A stretch of 5,887 bases of DNA. Origin: DAOTVD01 sp034437075 (GTDB lineage: Bacteria > Chloroflexota > Anaerolineae > Aggregatilineales > J027). Positions 1-5,117 of this stretch are shown piece after piece (position 1 is the stretch's first letter; each line of letters starts with the position of its first letter). The translations under genes were made by a program, and so were the position numbers. The stretch covers positions 1 to 5,887 of the forward strand of contig DAOTVD010000326.1 in NCBI GenBank assembly GCA_034437075.1, written 5' to 3'. The notes under the pieces are model-generated. The model did not search any database and had not been told where the DNA came from. It was given only the letters and a program-made list of their open reading frames with translations.

Positions 1-2442
1 CAGCGCGATTTTCTCCAGGCTGACTGAACGGCCATCTGGCGCGACAGCTTGCCGATTGCGGAGCTTGATGCCATCCGTAGTAGCCAGGTCGAGCATGAGC
101 GCAGCCCGTTCTTTGATCTGCTCGGCGACGCCTTCGGCGGCGTTCTTCACCGACATGCCCGAAATATAAGTGGTGGAACTGGCATAAGCGCCCGTGTCGA
201 AGGGGGTCATATCCGTGTCGGAAGAATAAATGATGATGTCTTCGAGCGGCGTGCCCAGGATTTCGGCGGCCATCTGCGCGAGCACCGTATCGGAGCCCGT
301 GCCCAGGTCAGTCGCGCCCACGAGCACGTTAAATGACCCATCATCATTGATCTTGATACTCGCACCGCCCATATCCAGGCCAGGGATGGCTGTGCCGTGC
401 ATACAGATCGCCAGCCCGATGCCGCGCCGGATGTGCGGGCGGTCGGGTGGGGCAACCCAGTTCGGATCATAGCGCCGTTCCCAGCCAATGGCCGCGCGGC
501 CTTGCGCGACGCATTCATCCAGCCCACTGGAGAGAATCACGGGGATTTCGCTGACGTTCTCGGCGTCGCCTTCGCCCAGTAAGGGCGCGATAGGCAGGGG
601 GTCGCCCACTTGCACATAATTCATGCCTTTGAAGTCGATGACATCCATCCCCAAGGCGGCGGCCACTTCGTCCAGGTGCGTTTCCAGGGCAAATAGGGCT
701 TGTGGCCCGCCGTAACCACGATACGCACCAGGCACGGGCTTGTTCGTGTATACCACAGAGCAATCAAAGCGCATATTCGGCACGTTGTAGGTGCTCAGCC
801 CGCGCAACCCGGTCACTGTTTGCACGGTTAAGCCATGCGTAGCATACGGGCCAGTATCGCCCAAAACGTGCATATCCAGCGCCATGAGTTTGCCGTTGCT
901 ATTCACGCCACTGCGAAACGTGATTTTCTGCGGATGGCGTGTACGGCTGCTGATAAATTCCTCAGGGCGGTTGAATTCCAGCCGCACGGGGCGCCCCGTG
1001 GCGATGGTCAAATGGCCGACGATGTCTTCGATGAGCATCTCTTGCTTGACGCCAAAACCGCCGCCGATACGCGGTTTGATCACGCGAATGCGGCGAACAG
1101 GCAAGCCCAGCAAAGGCGCGACCATGCGCCGCGTATGGAACGGCACCTGTGTACTTGTGCGGATCACCAAGCGTTCGTCGCTATCCCACCAACTGATGGC
1201 GATATGTGGTTCGATGGGGGCTTGCTGCACCTGATGAACATAATACGTGTTTTCAAAATAATGATCGGCCTCGTGCAGGGCTTGTTCCACGTTGCCGACT
1301 TCGGCCTGAATATGATGGCTGATGTTATGTGCGGCGTCGTGGATATGTTCGGTGTCATCTTCGTCATGGATGACGGGCGCGCCGTCCTGAATGGCCTTTT
1401 CGGCATCGAAAACCGCCGGGAGCACCGCATAGGTTACCCGAATGCGTTTGATCGCTTCTTCAGCGATTTCTAGCGATTCGGCAGCCACCGCCGCGACGCG
1501 GTCGCCTACATAGCGTACTTTGTTATCGAAGCTGACTTGGTCGTAGGGCTTGGGGTTGGGGTAACTCTGCCCGCCGGAAGCATATTTGACACGCGGCACG
1601 TTGAAGCAATGCAATACGGCATGCACGCCCGGCAAGGCGCGCGCTTCGCTGTCGTCAATTTCCAGGATGCGCGCGTGGGCGTGCGGGCTGGTCAGCAGCT
1701 TGGCATGCAGCATCCCGCGCATTTCCATATCATCCACAAATGCGGCGTTTCCCTTGGCCAGCTTCAGGCTATCGACCTTGAGTTCGGGCTTGCCCACGAC
1801 TTGCATATCCGGTTTTTGGGGCGCGTAGATAAATTTGGGTAAGGTGCGTGTGCGTGTTTGCGGATTCGAGCCACCATTACCGGCGGCCATGCTTGGCGGT
1901 GGCAGCGGGTCATCGCCGGGGTCATGTTCGGGCATGAAGGTTAAGGGGTCGATGACGTTCACATCTACATCAGTGGGGGGCTCGCCACGCAGGACGGCGG
2001 CTGCTTCGAGCACGGCTTGCACAGGCTTCAGATACCCCGTACACCGACACAACACGCCGGAGAGCGCCTCGCGGGCGTCGGCCTCGCTAGGATCGGGGTT
2101 GTGCTCCAACAGTTCTTTGGTGGCCAGCATCATAGCGGGCGTGCAATAGCCACATTGAATTGCCCCGGTGCGCACAAACGCATCTTGGATAGGGTGCAAC
2201 TGGATGCCTTTGGCCATGGGTTCAATTGTTTGGATGTGGTGCCCGGCAGCCTGAGCCGCAAGCATTGTATCCGCGTTAACGAGTTGGCCATCCAGCAGCA
2301 CGGCTGCCGCTCCGGTGGCGCCATCGTCACTGCCATAGCGCACGCTGTAGTATCCTTCGCGGCGCAACACGCGCAATAACGACTCGCCAGGGGAACAGGC
2401 TATCGACTTGAGTTCGTCATTAATATGGAGTTGGATATTCAT
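1..2442 (-). CDS. Molybdenum hydroxylase (xanthine dehydrogenase/aldehyde oxidase family), fused Fe-S and Moco domains, C-terminus cut by window edge
   Basis: The reading frame is open for 814 codons from ATG 2442 to base 1, so the C-terminus, including the usual catalytic Glu, is outside. The start is set by an in-frame TAA 9 bases upstream and an AAAGG ribosome site 6 bases before the ATG. Domain order: a ferredoxin-like fold (about 1-75), a helical [2Fe-2S] domain (about 80-152; CGYCTP at 97-102 and CRCTGY at 132-137), a Pro/Asp-rich linker (about 153-210), then the molybdopterin-binding part. Visible family motifs there are EPH 411-413, GGGFG 460-464, AYRGYGGPQ 573-581, GTG 714-716 followed by Gln723, and ASSTT 754-758. 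There is no FAD domain, as in D. gigas aldehyde oxidoreductase. These enzymes hydroxylate aldehydes or N-heterocycles with water and pass electrons through Fe-S clusters. The N-terminal cluster ligands are missing (Ser38, Thr43, Ala46, Asp58). The substrate is unknown. It is third in a probable operon. The family call is firm, a specific function is not. Confidence 0.93.
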   Translation of the reverse strand, partial: MNIQLHINDELKSIACSPGESLLRVLRREGYYSVRYGSDDGATGAAAVLLDGQLVNADTMLAAQAAGHHIQTIEPMAKGIQLHPIQDAFVRTGAIQCGYCTPAMMLATKELLEHNPDPSEADAREALSGVLCRCTGYLKPVQAVLEAAAVLRGEPPTDVDVNVIDPLTFMPEHDPGDDPLPPPSMAAGNGGSNPQTRTRTLPKFIYAPQKPDMQVVGKPELKVDSLKLAKGNAAFVDDMEMRGMLHAKLLTSPHAHARILEIDDSEARALPGVHAVLHCFNVPRVKYASGGQSYPNPKPYDQVSFDNKVRYVGDRVAAVAAESLEIAEEAIKRIRVTYAVLPAVFDAEKAIQDGAPVIHDEDDTEHIHDAAHNISHHIQAEVGNVEQALHEADHYFENTYYVHQVQQAPIEPHIAISWWDSDERLVIRTSTQVPFHTRRMVAPLLGLPVRRIRVIKPRIGGGFGVKQEMLIEDIVGHLTIATGRPVRLEFNRPEEFISSRTRHPQKITFRSGVNSNGKLMALDMHVLGDTGPYATHGLTVQTVTGLRGLSTYNVPNMRFDCSVVYTNKPVPGAYRGYGGPQALFALETHLDEVAAALGMDVIDFKGMNYVQVGDPLPIAPLLGEGDAENVSEIPVILSSGLDECVAQGRAAIGWERRYDPNWVAPPDRPHIRRGIGLAICMHGTAIPGLDMGGASIKINDDGSFNVLVGATDLGTGSDTVLAQMAAEILGTPLEDIIIYSSDTDMTPFDTGAYASSTTYISGMSVKNAAEGVAEQIKERAALMLDLATTDGIKLRNRQAVAPDGRSVSLEKIAL

Positions 2443-2448
2443 GAGGCG

Positions 2449-2453
2449 CCTTT
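2449..2453 (-). promoter_or_regulatory. Ribosome binding site of the molybdenum hydroxylase
   Basis: Read on the minus strand, AAAGG lies 6 bases before ATG 2442, and an in-frame TAA lies between the AAAGG motif and its preceding base run. Together these rule out an upstream start and fix the N-terminus, so the missing cysteines are not an artefact of a misplaced start. Confidence 0.6.
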
Positions 2454-2537
2454 ACTTTCGTCATGTATGCGGTCACACGGATGTCGTCATCTGCAAAAAG
2501 TTAGCGTCAAGTATACCGTGTCCGGCGGATGTCACCA

Positions 2538-3056
2538 TCAGGGCGCGCGAATTGGTTCCGCCGCGAGCACGACGCGCGTATGCGGTGCAAAATACACCCG
2601 GTAGAATACGCCGTCGGCAAAAATCGTATGGGCATCGGCAGGCAGATATAAGATATGTTCACCGAACTGCGCATCGCGCAGCACCAATCGTCCTGTATTC
2701 GGGTGGAGAATCCATTCGCCGATCACTTGCGCCGCACGACCGTCTTCTACATCTTGCGCGAAGGGGCGGTTGATGCGCGAGGCTTGCCATAGTAACGCGA
2801 GCATCACGGGCAATAGGCCCACTAGACCAGACAGCAGCGCAAATTCAGCAGTCACCAGCCAAAAACTACTGGCCCACCCCAGGATTAGCACGGTCGCCAA
2901 GAGTGCCCAAGGCAAAACGGCCCGGCGGTAGACCGCCACGAGGCGCAGCCGCTGTGCGCTGGTGAGTAGCCCGCGCCGATTATTGATAAGCTCGTGTTCC
3001 GAAAAAGCCAAAGTTTGGGCCAATCGGGGGTCAGGGGGCGGTGCATTCTCGCTCAT
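2538..3056 (-). CDS. Hypothetical protein with two transmembrane helices and a C-terminal soluble domain
   Basis: This is a 172-residue protein I cannot assign to a named family. The N-terminal 45 residues are soluble and charged, with a segment 'ELINNRRGLLTSAQ' at about 22-35. Two hydrophobic helices follow at about 47-69 and 72-91, separated by a very short turn. A C-terminal domain of about 80 residues contains 'ADGVFYRVYFAP' near 147-158 and ends in 'AAEPI'. The layout resembles small two-helix membrane proteins that I recall being frequent in Chloroflexota, with a conserved DG-x-x-YR-x-Y region near the end; this is recollection, not a search result. Both termini would lie on the same side of the membrane. 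Its ATG overlaps the stop of the upstream HD gene (ATGA, 3053-3056) and there is no strong ribosome site of its own, so translation is probably coupled. The gene is real, its function is unknown. Confidence 0.85.
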   Translation of the reverse strand: MSENAPPPDPRLAQTLAFSEHELINNRRGLLTSAQRLRLVAVYRRAVLPWALLATVLILGWASSFWLVTAEFALLSGLVGLLPVMLALLWQASRINRPFAQDVEDGRAAQVIGEWILHPNTGRLVLRDAQFGEHILYLPADAHTIFADGVFYRVYFAPHTRVVLAAEPIRAP

Positions 3057-3619
3057 GCTTGCCCATCAAGCCCAAGTTGCGCGGCGTTGTCTTGCATAGC
3101 TTGCAGCACTAGCGGCACATGATAGTCCCAGACATCGACGCCCAGTTCCGCACAACCTTGCTCGATGTCTTCGCGGTTCACGCCTGCCGCAAAAGCTTTA
3201 TCTTTCCACTTCTTTTTGATGCTTTTGACCTTAACATCGCGCACATCTTTACTGGGGCGCACCAGCGCGACGGCGGTGATAAGCCCGGTTAATTCATCCA
3301 CGGCAAACAGGGCTTTATCGCGCCGGGTTTCGCGCGGGATGCCTGTATGGGGGGCGTGGCTGAGGATGGTGCGGATGTCTTCTTCGGGTAATCCGCGCTC
3401 ACGCAGGAGGGGCGCGCCTTCTTGCGGATGTTGTTCTAGTGTGGGGTGAATTTCCCAATCAAAATCGTGCAATAAACCGACCAAGCCCCAGGCATCAGCG
3501 TCTTCTTCGTAAGCGTGTGCATAGGCGCGCATGGCTACCTCTACGGCTTGCATGTGGTTCCGCAGGCTTTCGTTTTGCACAAATTCGCAGACGATATCCC
3601 AGGCGGTTTGGCGATCCAT
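3053..3619 (-). CDS. HD-superfamily predicted hydrolase (COG2316-like)
   Basis: A 188-residue cytosolic protein, the usual size for this family. The HD metal-binding set is visible: His22, the His51-Asp52 doublet in 'LLHDFD', further histidines at 64, 88 and 91, and Asp108. HD proteins of this kind are metal-dependent phosphohydrolases or phosphodiesterases. The stretch from about 108 to 148 (DELTGLI, RPSKD, VKVKSIKKKWKDK, FAAGVNRE) matches the conserved second half that I associate with the predicted-hydrolase group COG2316, whose substrate is not established. The start at 3619 is supported by GAGGA 8 bases upstream and an extended -10 promoter about 50 bases upstream. It is first in a leftward unit and overlaps the two-helix protein gene by 4 bp. 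Whether it is functionally linked to the molybdenum enzyme is unknown. Confidence 0.92.
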   Translation of the reverse strand: MDRQTAWDIVCEFVQNESLRNHMQAVEVAMRAYAHAYEEDADAWGLVGLLHDFDWEIHPTLEQHPQEGAPLLRERGLPEEDIRTILSHAPHTGIPRETRRDKALFAVDELTGLITAVALVRPSKDVRDVKVKSIKKKWKDKAFAAGVNREDIEQGCAELGVDVWDYHVPLVLQAMQDNAAQLGLDGQA

Positions 3620-3627
3620 AATCCGTT

Positions 3628-3632
3628 TCCTC
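3628..3632 (-). promoter_or_regulatory. Ribosome binding site of the HD hydrolase
   Basis: GAGGA on the minus strand, 8 bases before ATG 3619. It is the best Shine-Dalgarno match in the leftward unit and supports the chosen start. Confidence 0.65.
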
Positions 3633-3669
3633 GTTACTTTCTCATCAAATTGTCAGGCTGATGATCCTG

Positions 3670-3678
3670 ATTATAGCA
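3670..3678 (-). promoter_or_regulatory. Extended -10 promoter for the leftward unit
   Basis: On the minus strand the sequence reads TGCTATAAT, a perfect sigma-70 -10 hexamer (3670-3675) with the TGn extension. The expected start of transcription is near 3663, giving a leader of roughly 44 bases before the HD gene, with GAGGA correctly placed in it. No good -35 is seen at 17 bases; an ATGACA lies about 20 bases upstream, and extended -10 promoters can work without a -35. It probably drives the HD and two-helix genes, and possibly the molybdenum enzyme. Confidence 0.55.
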
Positions 3679-3820
3679 AGTCTATCTGCCATGTATGTCA
3701 TCTTGCATGGCCGCGGGATGCTTTTCGTCACTATCATAGGCTCTTATCTCTGGTTAAGCTTAGGTCAGCTTCTTAAGCTAAAAGGCAATTGGTTCTTAGG
3801 GACTTCAATTTTTTGGCCAT

Positions 3821-3841
3821 GTAGTGCAGTAAACGAACTAC
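3821..3841. promoter_or_regulatory. Putative operator copy 1, GTAGT-N11-ACTAC
   Basis: A perfect inverted repeat with 5-bp arms and an 11-base spacer. It extends to 6-bp arms (TGTAGT/ACTACA, 3820-3842). The spacer begins with nCA, as in the other two copies. The same-spaced repeat occurs again 46 bp and 317 bp downstream, which points to a dimeric DNA-binding protein rather than chance. Confidence 0.5.
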
Positions 3842-3866
3842 AAACAGAAATCAAAAAACAGTCAGC

Positions 3867-3887
3867 GTAGTTCACAAAATGTACTAC
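3867..3887. promoter_or_regulatory. Putative operator copy 2, GTAGT-N11-ACTAC
   Basis: The most symmetric copy. Beyond the 5-bp arms the inner CA and TG also pair, giving GTAGTnCA-N5-TGnACTAC, two-fold symmetric at 7 of 8 positions in each half-site. Its centre is 46 bp from copy 1. It defines the best consensus for the recognition site. Confidence 0.55.
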
Positions 3888-3991
3888 ACAACACACTCAA
3901 ATCGTAGCCCTGGCCATGAAGTTAAACGGGTTCGCATCGACGACAACACACCATTCCGAGCCCAAGTCCTACATCAGAGAGAGAGTCGATT

Positions 3992-4141
3992 ATGTCGGGC
4001 GATGTGACGAACGTCCATCACACACCACAACCACCGCGCGCAAACACCAGACACTGCATCCTACCCCGCGCGCGTCATCGGCAGTTCGCCATCGCCCTAC
4101 CGACACTTTTGGTTAGCGCATTTCTTTTCTTGTTCACGTAG
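3992..4141 (+). CDS. Small single-helix membrane ORF upstream of the permease genes (tentative)
   Basis: A 49-residue reading frame from ATG 3992 to TAG 4139-4141. GAGAG lies 6 bases before the ATG as a possible ribosome site. The N-terminal half is polar with His, Pro and Arg (HHTPQPPR near 9-16; RARHR near 26-30). The last 19 residues are strongly hydrophobic (about 31-49, 'FAIALPTLLVSAFLFLFT'), so the profile is a positive-inside single membrane anchor. The hydrophobic part resembles the first helix of ABC permeases, so it could be a small membrane protein, a leader peptide for the downstream genes, or the remnant of a lost permease start. It is followed by the DppB-like gene after 34 bases. 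It could also be fortuitous; I recognise no homologue. Confidence 0.3.
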   Translation: MSGDVTNVHHTPQPPRANTRHCILPRARHRQFAIALPTLLVSAFLFLFT

Positions 4142-4161
4142 TTCAGACTCACTACTACAAT
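4133..4161 (+). promoter_or_regulatory. Possible promoter of the ABC permease genes
   Basis: TTCACG (4 of 6 matches to the -35 consensus), a 17-base spacer and TACAAT (5 of 6 matches to the -10). Operator copy 3 lies within it. The predicted transcription start near 4168 would leave only about 8 bases before GTG 4176 and would exclude the AGGA ribosome site, so either the transcript is nearly leaderless or the real promoter is further upstream. Confidence 0.3.
4138..4158. promoter_or_regulatory. Putative operator copy 3, GTAGT-N11-ACTAC, next to the permease start
   Basis: The third copy of the inverted repeat with the same 11-base spacer, ending 17 bases before the GTG start of the DppB-like gene. 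It fills the space between a possible -35 (TTCACG, 4133-4138) and -10 (TACAAT, 4156-4161), where a bound repressor would block RNA polymerase. Its right inner bases depart from the copy 2 consensus (AC instead of TG). Confidence 0.5.
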
Positions 4162-4165
4162 AGGA
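4162..4165 (+). promoter_or_regulatory. Ribosome binding site deciding the GTG start of the DppB-like permease
   Basis: AGGA, 10 bases before GTG 4176. An in-frame TAG at 4161-4163 overlaps it, so no earlier start is possible. The next in-frame candidates are TTG or GTG codons already inside the first membrane helix. Confidence 0.5.
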
Positions 4166-4175
4166 TTTTCTTTTT

Positions 4176-5114
4176 GTGAACATATGTCGCTTTTTTCAGA
4201 ATAGTTTATTGTTTGTGCTGCAATTGGCGTTCATCTTGCTCGCCATTCTGACAATCCTCTTTTTCTTGCAGCGACTGTCTGGCGATCCCGCAGCGACATT
4301 GGCAGGCCATACGGCTTCGCCCGAAGTGCTGGAGGGATTGCGCGAAGAAATGGGCTTGAACGAACCAATTTACGTCCAATACGGAATTTTCGTGCGCGAT
4401 GCCCTGATGCTGGATTTTGGGCACTCAGTCCGCTACCAAAAACCCGCACTAGACATGGTGCTAGCGCGCTTCCCCAATACGCTATTGCTCAGTTTTAGCG
4501 CGTTGTCCCTGGCAATCCTCATTGGCGTGCCATTGGGCATCTACGCCGCACTATTCCATAAGCGCGCGGATGGCATGGCCGTAAACACCTTTGCAGGCGT
4601 ACTACAAGCCATCCCGAACTTCTGGCTCGGCTTGGTGTTGTTGCTGATCTTCTCCGTGCAATTGGGGTGGGTGGGCAGTATTTCGAACCTGGAAGATGAC
4701 CCTGTGAAGCGGTTGGCGTTGCCCGCGATCACGCTTTCGGCGTTTTATATCGCGCGGCTGATCCGCCTGGTGCGGGGTAGTCTCATCGAAGAAATGTCCG
4801 AGCCCTACATGACCACTGCGCGCGCCAAAGGGCTATCGAGCCCGCGTGTGCTCTTTGGCCATGCCTTCAAAAATACGCTGATCCCGGTGCTGGCGTTCAT
4901 CACCATCGACTTATCTTTGCTTATCGGCGGTTCCGTCATCGTTGAAACGCTGTTCTCATACAGTGGTGTCGGCGAGCAGATGGTGACCGCTATCTTCAAT
5001 CGTGATTATGCCGTCGTCCAGGCCACTGTCTTTGTCATCGCTGTGACGGTCGTGTTGCTCAATTCTTTTTCGAACTTCTTGTATCGTCTCATTGACCCAA
5101 GGATTACGGCCTAA
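4176..5114 (+). CDS. Peptide/nickel-type ABC transporter permease, DppB-like
   Basis: A complete 312-residue inner-membrane protein of the Dpp/Opp/Nik permease family, of normal length. It uses a GTG start. The first helix is at about 12-32, followed by the family hallmark SGDP (35-38; usually PGDP) and the periplasmic 'EEMGLNEPIYVQY' segment near 57-69. The transport core has further helices near 100-125, 140-163, 183-200, 238-258 and 280-303. The cytoplasmic coupling loop with the EAA motif runs from about 211 to 235 (YMTTARAKGL at 211-220, then HAFKNTLIPV), where the ATPase docks. The C-terminus 'LIDPRI' is also typical. It pairs with the DppC-like gene 3 bp downstream to form the membrane channel of an importer. 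The substrate cannot be told from a permease; peptides, nickel, glycosides and opines are all known for this family. Three operator-like repeats upstream suggest control by one regulator. Confidence 0.95.
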   Translation: MNICRFFQNSLLFVLQLAFILLAILTILFFLQRLSGDPAATLAGHTASPEVLEGLREEMGLNEPIYVQYGIFVRDALMLDFGHSVRYQKPALDMVLARFPNTLLLSFSALSLAILIGVPLGIYAALFHKRADGMAVNTFAGVLQAIPNFWLGLVLLLIFSVQLGWVGSISNLEDDPVKRLALPAITLSAFYIARLIRLVRGSLIEEMSEPYMTTARAKGLSSPRVLFGHAFKNTLIPVLAFITIDLSLLIGGSVIVETLFSYSGVGEQMVTAIFNRDYAVVQATVFVIAVTVVLLNSFSNFLYRLIDPRITA

Positions 5115-5117
5115 CTC

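Larger units (their letters stand above)
3620..4175. other. Divergent intergenic region of about 556 bp
   Basis: This region separates the leftward and rightward units. It is visibly richer in A and T than its flanks from about 3640 to 3900, and A/C-rich with few G on the plus strand in stretches of 3885-4060. It contains the promoter of the HD gene, three copies of one inverted repeat, and a 49-codon ORF. I see no tRNA, rRNA, terminator hairpin with a T-run, or transposase remnant in it. Confidence 0.7.

Noticed and set aside
835..1473. 212-codon plus-strand open frame, with other plus-strand frames at 49-336, 791-1234, 1537-1842, 1835-2149 and 2017-2379
   Set aside because: All lie antisense to the molybdenum hydroxylase, whose motifs are continuous across the whole stretch. 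Their translations are low-complexity shadows with no recognisable family.
2482..2510. Possible promoter directly before the molybdenum hydroxylase (TTGACG on the minus strand at 2505-2510)
   Set aside because: At 17 bases the -10 position reads ACGACA, a poor match, and no extended -10 is present. It is not enough to call, though a separate promoter cannot be excluded.
3650..3677. Plus-strand promoter-like pair TTGTCA and TATAGC with a 16-base spacer
   Set aside because: It overlaps the much better minus-strand extended -10, and no plus-strand gene starts close by. The match is probably a by-product of the palindromic TATA-like sequence.
3661..3870. 69-codon plus-strand frame with hydrophobic stretches
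   Set aside because: It has no convincing ribosome site, overlaps the minus-strand -10 promoter of the HD gene and operator copy 1, and lies in AT-rich intergenic DNA where hydrophobic codons arise by chance.
3905..3970. Words resembling 5S rRNA (GAAGTTAAAC, CCATTCCGA)
   Set aside because: The order and spacing are wrong for 5S rRNA and the flanks do not pair into its helices. I treat the matches as coincidence.
3916..4116. 66-codon plus-strand frame rich in Thr, Arg and His
   Set aside because: It has no ribosome site or hydrophobic or domain pattern, and overlaps the 49-codon ORF, which has better start signals and a coherent membrane profile.
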